Shown here piece after piece: positions 25,881 through 35,775 of a stretch of 64,000 nt of DNA. Source of the DNA: Corallococcus sp. CA053C (lineage in GTDB: Bacteria > Myxococcota > Myxococcia > Myxococcales > Myxococcaceae). The stretch's first letter is position 1; each line of letters starts with the position of its first letter. The DNA lies in NCBI RefSeq assembly GCF_003611675.1, contig NZ_RAWA01000005.1:1-64000 (forward strand), read 5' to 3'. Made by a program: the position numbers and the translations under genes. Below the pieces are notes generated by a model. The model was not told the origin of the DNA, did not search any database, and was given only the letters and a program-made list of their open reading frames with translations.

Positions 25881-27977
25881 TCAGCTCGTGAGGATTGCCT
25901 TGGCCGAAGGGGCATCGGTCAGGACGCTGGCGGTGAAGATGGCCTCCAGTCTGGGGGGAAGGCAGGGCTCGAACTTGGAGAGGCGCATTCCCCGGGGAGC
26001 GGCCCCCAGCGCGATCGCATCTTCTCGCGTCGGCCGTCCCTCCTGGCGCAGACGAGCCAGCGCCTCTCGCACAGCCACTTCGCTCTCACCCGCCCGTCCC
26101 TTGAGCCCAAGGGACAGATTGTTGGCGGTGACCCGCTCGCCCAGGATCGACTCCAGGACCCGCCCCAGCAGGAGGTTCGCCTTGAGCCCGCCAAAGGTCC
26201 ACAACCGCATACCGCCCGGTTCGGTCTCCAATGGAATCGGGGCCTCATCAAGAAAGGCGTGGCCATCCCGCTCCTGTTGCAGCCGCTCGCGCGCCCGTCG
26301 CGACCACCACGGGTCTTCCTCCCGGCTCATCAGGACGTCCCGAATGGACAGGCACATCTCGCGGTGGAGCACGGTTCCCATTCCCTGCCAGCGTGCCGGT
26401 GCCCCGTGCTCCGCCGGCTGGACATAGACGACGCCCCGGTTCCACTCCACGGCGGTCGCCCGCCAAGACCGGGCCCCCAGGGTGAAGACCAGCTTTTCCG
26501 GCGTCTCCTGCTCGGCGAAGTAGGCATCAATGGTGCCCACTTCCTCCTGTCCCCAGAGAACCCGTAGCACGGAGGGCGAGGAGAAGACGGCGTACAGTTC
26601 GGTAAAGTTGCGCGCACCGTAGAGCTTCTCGCCCGTCCTACCCAAACCCAGGCGCCCACCGTCACGGAACAGGATGTCCGCAGCGAGCATGTGTTCCAGG
26701 AGTTCCTGCCGGTCGTCGGGGGTCAATCCGCTGAAGGGTGTTGCCTGGGATACCCATCCCCACCAATCACTCTCCGGAATGCCCTCCTCCTGAATGCACA
26801 GCGCCATCACCTGATGGGCGAGCAGGTGCGCGGCGAATCGCCGCGGTCGCACGGGCTCTACGAAGCCCGACTTGTAGAGGCGGAGCAACGCAGCGCTCTG
26901 TACGAGCGACTCCTCATCCGTCGCCAGGAAGGTGCAGTTCGGGTGCGTCCCAGGACGCCGCCCGGAGCGCCCCATGCGTTGCAGGAAACTCGCGACGGTG
27001 GAGGGGCACCCCACCTGGATGACGTGATCCAGGTCCCCGATGTCGATGCCCAGCTCCAGGGCGCTCGTGGCAACGATGACGCAGTTCTTCCCCTGGGCAA
27101 ACGCCTCCTCGGCCCTCCTTCGCTCCGCTACCGATAGCGAGGAGTGCGTGACATGCGTATCGACGCCCAGTCCGCGCAGGGCGGTGCCCACGGCCTCCAC
27201 CCCTCGCCGGCTATCCACGAAGACCAACCGCTTCTTCCCCGGATGGAGCGCGGCGATGATCCGTGCCGCGTTCTCGCGGTTCCCTACGAAATCGAGCATC
27301 AGTTGGGGATCACGGGGGAGCCCGGACGCGCGAACCAGCGCACCCTTCCGCTGTGAGGATCCCGCAACCCAGGCGAGGATTTCCTCTGGATTGCCCACCG
27401 TCGCTGACAGGCCGATGCGCTGGATGTCCTTCCCACAGAATCGGGAGAGCCGTTCCATGAGCGCGGACAGGTGCCCTCCGCGATCATCCGCCACGAAGGC
27501 ATGGATTTCATCGATGACCACCGCGCGCAGGTTCTGGAAGAGCCGCCGAGCAGGCACCTTTCGGCTCATCAGCATCACCTCCAGTGACTCCGGAGTGGTG
27601 AGGAGGATGTCTGCCGGTTCCTGGATGAAGGCGCGGCGCTCCGACTGGGTGGTGTCCCCATGCCAGACCGCCGCGCGCCTGCCGATCAGCTTTGCGAAGG
27701 AAGAGACGCGTTCCTCCTGGTTGTTCAGCAACGCTCGGATTGGCGCCACGTAGATGACGGAGACTGCCTTCCAGTCCTCCTCGTCCATCCGAGAGAGCAG
27801 CGGGAAGAATGCCGCCTCTGTCTTCCCACCCGCGGTGGGCGCGAGCACGACGCAGTTCTTCCCATCGAGGACGGGACCGATGGTGAGTTCCTGCACCGGG
27901 CGCAGCGACTGGAAGCCGAGCCCGTTGACGATCTGGTACTGGACCGCGGGGCTGAGCCGCGAGAAGGCCTCGCTCAC
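25881..27977 (-). CDS. brxHI: BREX type 2 Lhr-like DEAD/DEAH helicase BrxHI
   Basis: A 698-residue superfamily 2 helicase starting GTG 27977. Motifs: APTAGGKTEAA (Walker A), DEIH (motif II), LSATVGNP (III), TSALELGIDIG (V) and QRMGRSGRR (VI). The C-terminal ~330 residues have the Lhr-type extension. It lies 6 bases after brxD on the same strand. In type 2 BREX systems this helicase completes the six-gene set. It probably acts on DNA during phage restriction; the precise step is not known. Confidence 0.92.
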   Translation of the reverse strand: MSEAFSRLSPAVQYQIVNGLGFQSLRPVQELTIGPVLDGKNCVVLAPTAGGKTEAAFFPLLSRMDEEDWKAVSVIYVAPIRALLNNQEERVSSFAKLIGRRAAVWHGDTTQSERRAFIQEPADILLTTPESLEVMLMSRKVPARRLFQNLRAVVIDEIHAFVADDRGGHLSALMERLSRFCGKDIQRIGLSATVGNPEEILAWVAGSSQRKGALVRASGLPRDPQLMLDFVGNRENAARIIAALHPGKKRLVFVDSRRGVEAVGTALRGLGVDTHVTHSSLSVAERRRAEEAFAQGKNCVIVATSALELGIDIGDLDHVIQVGCPSTVASFLQRMGRSGRRPGTHPNCTFLATDEESLVQSAALLRLYKSGFVEPVRPRRFAAHLLAHQVMALCIQEEGIPESDWWGWVSQATPFSGLTPDDRQELLEHMLAADILFRDGGRLGLGRTGEKLYGARNFTELYAVFSSPSVLRVLWGQEEVGTIDAYFAEQETPEKLVFTLGARSWRATAVEWNRGVVYVQPAEHGAPARWQGMGTVLHREMCLSIRDVLMSREEDPWWSRRARERLQQERDGHAFLDEAPIPLETEPGGMRLWTFGGLKANLLLGRVLESILGERVTANNLSLGLKGRAGESEVAVREALARLRQEGRPTREDAIALGAAPRGMRLSKFEPCLPPRLEAIFTASVLTDAPSAKAILTS

Positions 27978-27983
27978 GTCACC

Positions 27984-29321
27984 CTACTCCGTCCCTGAGG
28001 TGTCCAGATCGAGCGCGATGTCATCAGCGCTTCGCTCGATGCCAGCGGCCGCCCGCTCATCCGCGCTCATCTCGTTCGCGGCGAGGTGCAGTTCGTAGTG
28101 CGCCGCCGGATCGAAGTCTGGATGTTCTTCGACCCTGTCGAGCACGTCGCCCACCAGCTTCTTGAGGAAGAGCCGAGGCGCAATCCCCACCTTGCCACCG
28201 AGCTTCCCCGCGATCTTCCGGGCCAGCGCGCCAATGAGTGCATCCGGGACTCGCTCGGCGACCTTGGCCGGCGACGCCGTGGGGTACAGGTCGCGGATGC
28301 GCTTTCCCACCTCCACCAAGCGTGCCTCATCAAAAGGCAGAAGGCGGATCTGCACCGCCCGACTGGAGTCGAAACGAGGATCCGACGCGAAGTCCACATG
28401 CAGCCGCTGCTCCAGCGGGGGCAGTCGCCGGGCGCCCTGCGGCCCTTCGAAGAAGGCAGGCGTGCCCGTGACCAACAGATACAGGCCCGGGTAGCGGCCA
28501 CTGTCGACCTCATCGAGCAACTGCCGCATGGCATTGAGGCTCTTCTCACGCACGTCCGCGCGCATGCGCTGGATGGTCTCCACCTCATCCAACACGAGGA
28601 ACAAGCCCCGGCGCCCGGTCTGCTGAAGCATGGACAACAGGCCCCGGAGGAAGCCGCCAGCGCCGAAGTGATCGATCTCCCCCTTCAACCCAGCCTTGCG
28701 CTTGATGTCCGCGCTGACGTTGGGCTGCCCCATGAGCCAGGCCAGCAGCCCCTCCGCCACCGCGGCATCTCCTTCAACCCTTGCCCGGTGGCAGGCACGG
28801 AGGGCGGCGGCGAACTGCGGTTGGGTGGCGCTCACCTTGCTCAGGCGCTGTTCGAGCAGCTCGCCCACGGCGGTCGCGACGGCGGAGGCGTCCTCCGCCG
28901 GGAACCCCGGGCGGCCGAGCACCTCCTCCTCCAAGGCATAGAACCAACGGTCCACCAGCGCGCGGAAGGCCCCCTCCTCCCACTCGCGGGTCCGCAGTGA
29001 TTCCAGCGCCCGGCGGTACACCGTCTCCATGCGATGCAGTGGCGTCTCCGTCTCGGAGATCTGCACCTCGGCGGTGGCGAAACCGGCAGCCTGGGCGCGG
29101 TGCTGGACCCACCGGGCAAAGAATGTCTTGCCCGTGCCGTAGTCACCTCGCACGGCCTTGAACACGCCATGGCCGAGCGCGGCCCGGTTGAGTTCCTCGT
29201 CGATGGCGGCCATGTACCGGTCCAGGCCTACCGCCAGCGTCTCGATGCCGCGCCGGGGCACCGTGCCATTGCGCAGCGCCGAGACAATCTCCCGGCGCCG
29301 GACCAAGGTGAGTTCGCTCAC
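27984..29321 (-). CDS. brxD: BREX system ATP-binding protein BrxD
   Basis: A 445-residue P-loop ATPase (DUF2791-like) starting at GTG 29321 in a 4-base overlap with the pglZ stop. Walker A is GDYGTGKT (residues 59-66). Walker B is GLFLVLDEVETIQ. Blocks LLVTGTPAFFEGPQG and RVHVDF-like RLHVDFASDPRFD match the family. The length is normal. BrxD is a signature of type 2 (and type 5-like) BREX and works with the Lhr-like helicase next to it. Confidence 0.92.
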   Translation of the reverse strand: MSELTLVRRREIVSALRNGTVPRRGIETLAVGLDRYMAAIDEELNRAALGHGVFKAVRGDYGTGKTFFARWVQHRAQAAGFATAEVQISETETPLHRMETVYRRALESLRTREWEEGAFRALVDRWFYALEEEVLGRPGFPAEDASAVATAVGELLEQRLSKVSATQPQFAAALRACHRARVEGDAAVAEGLLAWLMGQPNVSADIKRKAGLKGEIDHFGAGGFLRGLLSMLQQTGRRGLFLVLDEVETIQRMRADVREKSLNAMRQLLDEVDSGRYPGLYLLVTGTPAFFEGPQGARRLPPLEQRLHVDFASDPRFDSSRAVQIRLLPFDEARLVEVGKRIRDLYPTASPAKVAERVPDALIGALARKIAGKLGGKVGIAPRLFLKKLVGDVLDRVEEHPDFDPAAHYELHLAANEMSADERAAAGIERSADDIALDLDTSGTE

Positions 29322-32149
29322 TTGCTTCCCCCGAACATCTGCTTCAAGGCCTCGACATCCAGACGGACCACCTTCTCCGTTTCATCGAAGAAGGCCACGG
29401 GTTGTCCGTCCAGGTTGAGCCACTCCGCGAGCTTCGTCACGGCACCCCGCACACGGAATGGCAGCTCGCCCGTGCGCTGCGCGAACACATCCGGGGGCAT
29501 GCGTCCCTCGTGCTCCACCAGCACCTCGACCCACGGGATGATCTTGTTCTCCAGCTCGTCGCGCTTCTTCCCCGCCACGTCCTTGAGCAGCGGCGACTTG
29601 CGCAGCAAGGCGCCCATTGGGGAGGAAGCTGCCTTCTGCTTGGCCGGCGCGCGCTGTGATTGCGGACGGGAAGCCAGAGGCTCGTACGCGCGTGGCCCGG
29701 GCACCGGCAGCACCTGGAAGGAGAAGGCCTCCTGGTTCAATACGGTAGGAGGCGACATCGGCACGGGGGGAGACGCATGGAGCGGACGCTGGACGGGTCG
29801 CACTTCGTAGTCCCACCAGCCCGGGCGGGGGAAGGACACGACCTCCACCTCGCGATCCTCGTAGCCCTCGGCCTCGTACTTGCGCGACAGCGATTCGGAG
29901 GCCACCAGGAGTGCAGGGGCAACGACTTCGGCCAGGGATGCGCCTCCATGCTCCCCTTCATGGGACATGGCGCCGTAGCTGTCCGACTCCCGGAAGAGCA
30001 GCCCCACCCGCTTCTTTCCCCGAGGGCGCCAGACCTCATCCTCGGAGAACACCACCTCGTTCGGATGCGCGGCCTCCTCCTCCGCCAGGATACGCCAGCG
30101 CGCCCCACCCGCCTCGACGGGAACGGCGAGCCGCGACATGCGGGAGCCCGGCACGTGCCCATGGTCGGCAACCATCAGCACTGCGCGTCCGGCCAGCGCG
30201 GCGGCGTCGAGCAGATCTCGCAGCGGCTTGATGGTCTGGAGCTTGTACTCCACGCGAATCTGGCGGCCTCCCTTGAGCTGCTCGTCGATGGCGTTGACCA
30301 CCAGGGCCACCACGCGATCCTCCGACAGCACCAGCTTCCGCGCCTGCTCGGATGCCGCACCATTCAGCGACTGGACGTCGTGGCGAAGGAGCAGGCGTGG
30401 CAGCACTCCGATGAGCCCGCTCAATCCCCGGTGCTCGGCGAAGCGGTCCGGATCCTTCCCGGTATCCAACTGCGCTCCCGGAGCCATCAGCCTCCCGGAG
30501 AAGAACGCCGAGCGGCTGACTTCCGTCACGGTGGGGAGTGCCGCGAGCATGGGCGGGAGCAACGCCCGGGTGGCACCCGCTCCCTTGGGCCTCCAGCGCA
30601 CCGGTGCCACCTGGTGCGCTTCCAGGTCCATCAGCAGTTCCACCGCGTTGGCCCACGCCATTCCGTCGAGCAGCAGCACCAACAGCTTCCGGTGAGCCCC
30701 CCCGTTCAAGAACTGCAAGGCGAAGCGGTCCAGTGCCGTGTCGATGGGCACCACCCGGTCCGACTTGCGCCCCGCGCGCATCCAGGCCGCGAGCCCTCGC
30801 GCGAAGCGTGCATCATCCCCGTCACGCAGGGTCTCGATGGCGGCCACCACCTTCTCAACACCCCGCCCCAGTGCATCCGAGGCGCTCCCCCTTGCGAGCC
30901 GGAGGGCGTAGTCCACGTAGCCCCCCTCCCGGGAATACTCCTCCGCCAGGAGGACCATTTCCTCGTAGGACGAGCCATGGCGCGACAGCTCCTCGATGTC
31001 CGGTCGCTCCCGGCGGTACGCAAGCAGCCGCATGGCCATCCGTGCCCGCTCGATGCGCTCCGTCTGACGCCGCGCCAGGTGATGCCGAGTAAGCCGCACC
31101 AACAGGTCGGAGGCCGCCCGGAAATGAGTCTCGGACCCATGCTCCGTCGCTCGCACGAGGGCCTCGCCGAGAAGGTCCGCCGTCCGCTGGAATGCACCCG
31201 GCAGGTAGCGCCCGTCCGCGAGCGCGTCACGCGCATCCTCCGCCGGAAGGAGCGACTGGGCCTCCTCCAGGAGCGGGGACAACAGCTCGTCGGTGAGCCG
31301 GAGCACGAGCCGATCCGCCAGCTCTCCCCACCGCAGCAGGAGCGCCGGATCCTTGAGGGGAGCGTCCTGCAGGCTCGGATCCACCTGCGCAAGCACTCCC
31401 ACCATGCGGGCCTTGAGGTTGGGGTCATTCGCCAGCGCCGGCGCAGCGGCCTCCAGCAGCAGGGTGAGGGCGGCCAGCTTGCGTCCCTGCCCGGCCTCCC
31501 AGGCCCGCCAGGTGATCCGCGCCACGGGCCCCGAGGCCCTGTCCAGGTAGTCGTAAAGCGCCTGACGCAGGCGGGGACGCTCTTGCAGGTAGCGTCCAAA
31601 TTCAGGGCCTGCCGGAGACGTGGCGCAGAAGGCGAGGATGCGATCCTCGGAGAGCCCGGGCTCGTTGGGCAGGGCCACACGCCGATGGAGGAACCACCGC
31701 CAGGCGGTTTCCAGATCCACCGTGGCCCCCGGCAGCGGCCCTGCCTGCACCGACAGGTCCTCCAGCAGCGCCTTGGCCAGGGGACTGTCCAGGAGTTCCG
31801 CAGAGGCGGCACTCGCACCGAAGAGCCGTGCCACCCGCCGCGCGTCCGCCACGAAGTGGATGCGGCCCCCCGCCAGACGCGCCTCCACGTCCAACGGCAG
31901 GTCCGTCCCATAGTCCACCAGCAGCACCACGGGGGTGTCCCCCGCCTGCTGCAGGGCCTGCCGCAGCTCCAGCTCGCACCGCACGGGAACGGCCTGGAAG
32001 GACCTGCTGCTTCCCTCCATCGTCGCGATCAACGAAGCCGGCTCTCCCCGCCCGTACAGCGCGACGTTGGGCGAGCGGTGCCGCGTCCGATGGATGGCGC
32101 CGACCTCCTCTTCGAGGTCCCGGAGGGACAGGTACGGCGCTTCGCTCAC
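29318..32149 (-). CDS. pglZ: BREX phosphatase-like protein PglZ
   Basis: A 943-residue protein. GTG 32149 is chosen because it overlaps the pglY stop by 4 bases (GTGA); an in-frame GTG 8 codons earlier lies inside pglY. The middle has the PglZ/alkaline-phosphatase superfamily core: a metal-binding LVLLLDGMAWAN and, later, VLMVADHGHVPG. PglZ is present in every BREX type and is needed for defence and usually for methylation. The N-terminal region (~400 residues) is helical and probably contacts other BREX proteins. A C-terminal segment rich in basic residues follows a linker. Confidence 0.93.
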   Translation of the reverse strand: MSEAPYLSLRDLEEEVGAIHRTRHRSPNVALYGRGEPASLIATMEGSSRSFQAVPVRCELELRQALQQAGDTPVVLLVDYGTDLPLDVEARLAGGRIHFVADARRVARLFGASAASAELLDSPLAKALLEDLSVQAGPLPGATVDLETAWRWFLHRRVALPNEPGLSEDRILAFCATSPAGPEFGRYLQERPRLRQALYDYLDRASGPVARITWRAWEAGQGRKLAALTLLLEAAAPALANDPNLKARMVGVLAQVDPSLQDAPLKDPALLLRWGELADRLVLRLTDELLSPLLEEAQSLLPAEDARDALADGRYLPGAFQRTADLLGEALVRATEHGSETHFRAASDLLVRLTRHHLARRQTERIERARMAMRLLAYRRERPDIEELSRHGSSYEEMVLLAEEYSREGGYVDYALRLARGSASDALGRGVEKVVAAIETLRDGDDARFARGLAAWMRAGRKSDRVVPIDTALDRFALQFLNGGAHRKLLVLLLDGMAWANAVELLMDLEAHQVAPVRWRPKGAGATRALLPPMLAALPTVTEVSRSAFFSGRLMAPGAQLDTGKDPDRFAEHRGLSGLIGVLPRLLLRHDVQSLNGAASEQARKLVLSEDRVVALVVNAIDEQLKGGRQIRVEYKLQTIKPLRDLLDAAALAGRAVLMVADHGHVPGSRMSRLAVPVEAGGARWRILAEEEAAHPNEVVFSEDEVWRPRGKKRVGLLFRESDSYGAMSHEGEHGGASLAEVVAPALLVASESLSRKYEAEGYEDREVEVVSFPRPGWWDYEVRPVQRPLHASPPVPMSPPTVLNQEAFSFQVLPVPGPRAYEPLASRPQSQRAPAKQKAASSPMGALLRKSPLLKDVAGKKRDELENKIIPWVEVLVEHEGRMPPDVFAQRTGELPFRVRGAVTKLAEWLNLDGQPVAFFDETEKVVRLDVEALKQMFGGSK

Positions 32150-35100
32150 GACTTCACCCTCGTCACGCGCCACTGGAGGGACACCTCCACGCCGGGGCCC
32201 GCGCGCTGGAGCGCCTCACAGATTCGCGCCAGCTCCGCCTCCACCCGCGAAACCTCCTGCACACTGCCCTCCCCCACGACCTCGATACCCGGCGCGGGAG
32301 GAGCCTGCTCACGGGGGTCGCGCTGCTTGCGCACCGACTGCTGGACGAGGGACTGGGCCTCCGAAGACAGGCGGCGCACCCGGACGGACAGATCCTCGTG
32401 AAGCTGATCCGCTTCACACACGCGGCGCAGCTCGGCGAGCAGGGCCTGGGCCTCCGGTTCGGACCGCCCCTCCAGCAGACGGAAGTTGTTGAAGACGAGG
32501 TCATCGTCCAGGCAGTCCGCCACCTGCCGGGCCTGCACCAGATGGCGAGCCATGGCGGTGGAGCTGGTGCGCGGATCCAGCCCGGCCAGTGATTCCACCT
32601 GCGCCACGGGGCCAGAGGCAGACAGCCGCTCCAGCAACTCGCACACGGCCCGCGCGGTCGCCACCCGTGGCACATCCCCGCTGAGGCCTCGCTGCACGAG
32701 GAGTTGCTCCACCTCGTGGGCCCGTGCTGCCTGCGCTTCCTTGCGATTCTTCTCCAGGGACTCGTGGAGCTGGCGCAGGTTGCGCGCGTGGAGCGCCTTG
32801 CCGCCCAGGCTGATGCCGAAGAGGCCCGCGGACAGCTCCAGCGCACGCTGCCACCGGACCGGATCCGGCATGGGGGGCTTCACCAGTTCTGCGTCCTCCG
32901 GCAGCTTGCCCGCGGTGGGCTCGCGCACCGGATTTCCTCCGCGCAGCAGCTCCCGTCCGGACACCAGGGCCCAGGCGAGCACGAGGAAGTCGGCCACCTC
33001 GTCCGTCAGCCCCATGGCGTCCTTGGGGTCCAGCAGCCGCTTCACCCGCGCCACCGTGGGCGACTGGATGCCTTCCTTGTGCAGCTCCTGCTCCAGGTCC
33101 TGGAAGCGCTGGGTGCGCAGCGCCGCGCTCGCCTCGTGCACGGACACGATGCCCAGCTCGTGGGCCAGCTCCAGTTCCTTGAGCTCCGCCCGTTCGAACG
33201 GCAGCCGCTGCCCGTCCGCCTCGCAGATGCGCTCGAAGAGGCGGAGGTTCTTCTCCAGCCGCGCCCGCGTCGCCTTCTCCGTCAGCCGGGGGTGGCGCGG
33301 ATAGCGTTGGTCGAGCAATTCATGCACCGCCGAGCGGAGTGCATCGCCCAGCGACGCGGACACCAGCCCGCGGATCTGCAGGCCCCGGCCAAGCACGAAG
33401 AAGTGCCTGTCAATCATCCGCGCGCTGTCCAGTTCCCCGTCTCCAGCGCTGGTGAGGCCGTACGCAGCCTGGAGCACCCGCATGACACGCTGACGCTTCT
33501 GGCTGCCGAGGCTCTCCAGCTCGGCCCGCGCACGGAGCTGGTCGTCCGGGCGGAGGTTCTCGACGTGGCGCTTGAAGTCGCCCTGGACGATGCCGTCAAT
33601 GATGACCAGGTCGCTCAGGTCGCGCTGGACCTTCTCGGAGAAGAAGCTGGGCAGCCACACCACTGACCGGCTGTCGCCGCCCTCTAGCAGGAAGCGCTCC
33701 AGTCGCGTCGCGTCCTCCACGGGGCTGTGGCCCGACTTGTCGAACGGATAGTCGATGACGACGCGGAAGTCCTCATCCTCGCGGTGGCGCAGGAGGGTGT
33801 CGTCCATCTCGCGCACGTTGCCGTAGTGGATGCTGCCGGTGCGCCGGGTGCCACGCCACTCCACGTCGTGGTTCACGGTGGGCGCGCTGGCCTCCAGGTC
33901 CATGGCGGTGAAGAGCACCTCCTGGATCTTCTTACGGCGGGCGCCGTCCGAGTCATACGCGCTGGCAGCGGCCAGGATCGGCTTGAGGTCCACGCCCTCC
34001 AGGACGACAGCGACGGTCGGGTCCGGCTGATCTCCAACGCGCAGCTTGCCCACCTCAGACGCCCAGGCGCGCAGCCGGCCTGCGGCCTGCGTGGCCTCGG
34101 TGCCCGGAATGGGCGAGCGCAGCGTGCCGTGATTGAGCTGCACCAGCCGCGACACGGTGAGGTTCTTGAAGACCTTGGAGTTGGGGACGAGCGCCCCCAG
34201 TAGGAGGGTCTTCGCCAAGCGGTTGTCCGTCCGGCAGCGGGCCTCCTTGCAGCCGGAGCAGCCGAGCGACACGGGCCAGTCCTCGCGAAGCCGCTGGCAG
34301 CGCTCCTTGGTGCCCGTGCCGTTCTGCGCCTGGAGAACCGGAAGCAGCTCGGAGGTGTAGAGCCGGCGCGCGGCGGCGAAGCGCTCGCGCATGACGCCGT
34401 CCATGGGCTCCTCGCCACCGGCGAGCGCGTCGAACAGGTCGCCCACCGGGACGACCTTGCCCAGTTCGAAGTCCGGGAGGTGATCCACGAGCAGTTCGAC
34501 CAGCACCTTGAGGGCGGTGCGTTCACGTTGGAGGCAGGCTGAGAGCGCCACCACCGCCTCGATGAGCGCGGGGCTGAAGGGGTAGACCTGCCGGAAGGAC
34601 TTCTCGTCGGCCACGTCCCCGAGCAGCGTTCCCCAGGCGGACCCGAGGCTCCGGCGCATCTGGATGAAGGCCTCGTCGAGCTGCCTCTTCGCCGACGCGT
34701 CCTTCGCGCGCACGACGCGCTTCTCCACGATGCTGGGAAGGTTCCGGTCCTCTAGGCGGATGGTGTTGAAGCGCCCCTCCCACCACTTCAGCGAGTCATC
34801 GAGGTTCTGCGCCTCATGGCCGGCGTACTGGTCCCCCACCATCTCGCGGATGTCACGCTGGCGGGCGAGGAAGCTCACCAGTGGGATGGGGCGCCGCTCA
34901 TCCTGGGCCTCCACCAACTTGGCGAGCTTCTGGATTTCATTGCTGAGGAACGTCCGGTCCGTGGCGCGGCTGGCCAACCAGAGGATGAGTTCGTCCAGGA
35001 AGAGAACGATTCCGTCGTAGCCGAGGCTCGCCGCGTGGCGGGTGACGATACCCAGGCCGCGGTCGAACGAGATGAAGCCGCGTGAGTTCTGCGCGAAGGC

Positions 35101-35775
35101 GGGGAAGTGCGTCTGGACGAGCGAGGAGAACAACCGGGCACGCACGTCCGGATCGCCACTGTTCCTCGCGGCGTCGAAGGAGGCGGCATCCCACGCGCTG
35201 GCCGCCGCGAGCTTGCCCCAACCCTTGGCGGCGGGCTGGTGGGCATTGAGCCTGGAAAAGAACGCCGCGTCCCCGAGCGTGCGCTGGAGCTCCACGGCGT
35301 TGTCGAAGAGGGCGGCGTCCTCGAAGAGCGGAGGAATGGGCGCGTCCGGGTGCAGCTCTCGGATGTGGGAGAGGTACTCGGAGAAGACCTTCTCCTCGGT
35401 GCTATTGGCGCCCACCATGTGGAAGTGGAGGCGGAGGAGCTTCGCCGACTTCACCCACTCATGTTTTGCGAGCAGCTCGTGCAGTTCGCGCTCGGACCAG
35501 GCGCTCGCGTCATTGGCCAGCAGGAGGCTGAGGAGCGCGAGGAAGTGGCTCTTGCCGGAGCCAAAGCTCCCGTGGACATAGGAGGCGACGCTCTGCTTGT
35601 CGCGCAACGCGGCGCCCACCAGCGTGAGGGCTCGGTCGAACGCCCCCTTGAGGTCCGGCGTGATGGCGGTGTTCCGCAGGAGGGCTTCGCCATGGGCGAC
35701 ACCCTCGGTGAGGCGGACGACGAAGTCGCTCTTCTTGACCTCCTGGGGGAGGTCCAAAATCTCGCGAAGGCTCAT
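32146..35775 (-). CDS. pglY: BREX large ATPase PglY (BrxC-like)
   Basis: A 1,209-residue P-loop ATPase starting ATG 35775, overlapping the pglX stop by 4 bases. Walker A is GSFGSGKSH near residues 69-77; an acidic Walker B-like strand (DGIVLFLDELILWL) follows at ~235. A cysteine cluster, CSGCKEARC, lies near residue 505 and may bind zinc. The C-terminal half is long and helical. PglY replaces BrxC in type 2 BREX systems. It is thought to be an AAA+-type motor that links recognition to the methylase and phosphatase. Confidence 0.92.
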   Translation of the reverse strand: MSLREILDLPQEVKKSDFVVRLTEGVAHGEALLRNTAITPDLKGAFDRALTLVGAALRDKQSVASYVHGSFGSGKSHFLALLSLLLANDASAWSERELHELLAKHEWVKSAKLLRLHFHMVGANSTEEKVFSEYLSHIRELHPDAPIPPLFEDAALFDNAVELQRTLGDAAFFSRLNAHQPAAKGWGKLAAASAWDAASFDAARNSGDPDVRARLFSSLVQTHFPAFAQNSRGFISFDRGLGIVTRHAASLGYDGIVLFLDELILWLASRATDRTFLSNEIQKLAKLVEAQDERRPIPLVSFLARQRDIREMVGDQYAGHEAQNLDDSLKWWEGRFNTIRLEDRNLPSIVEKRVVRAKDASAKRQLDEAFIQMRRSLGSAWGTLLGDVADEKSFRQVYPFSPALIEAVVALSACLQRERTALKVLVELLVDHLPDFELGKVVPVGDLFDALAGGEEPMDGVMRERFAAARRLYTSELLPVLQAQNGTGTKERCQRLREDWPVSLGCSGCKEARCRTDNRLAKTLLLGALVPNSKVFKNLTVSRLVQLNHGTLRSPIPGTEATQAAGRLRAWASEVGKLRVGDQPDPTVAVVLEGVDLKPILAAASAYDSDGARRKKIQEVLFTAMDLEASAPTVNHDVEWRGTRRTGSIHYGNVREMDDTLLRHREDEDFRVVIDYPFDKSGHSPVEDATRLERFLLEGGDSRSVVWLPSFFSEKVQRDLSDLVIIDGIVQGDFKRHVENLRPDDQLRARAELESLGSQKRQRVMRVLQAAYGLTSAGDGELDSARMIDRHFFVLGRGLQIRGLVSASLGDALRSAVHELLDQRYPRHPRLTEKATRARLEKNLRLFERICEADGQRLPFERAELKELELAHELGIVSVHEASAALRTQRFQDLEQELHKEGIQSPTVARVKRLLDPKDAMGLTDEVADFLVLAWALVSGRELLRGGNPVREPTAGKLPEDAELVKPPMPDPVRWQRALELSAGLFGISLGGKALHARNLRQLHESLEKNRKEAQAARAHEVEQLLVQRGLSGDVPRVATARAVCELLERLSASGPVAQVESLAGLDPRTSSTAMARHLVQARQVADCLDDDLVFNNFRLLEGRSEPEAQALLAELRRVCEADQLHEDLSVRVRRLSSEAQSLVQQSVRKQRDPREQAPPAPGIEVVGEGSVQEVSRVEAELARICEALQRAGPGVEVSLQWRVTRVKS

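Noticed and set aside
29660-32401. 913-codon plus-strand frame opposite pglZ
   Set aside because: Low-complexity His/Arg/Gln-rich translation with no motif, antisense to the recognised BREX gene.
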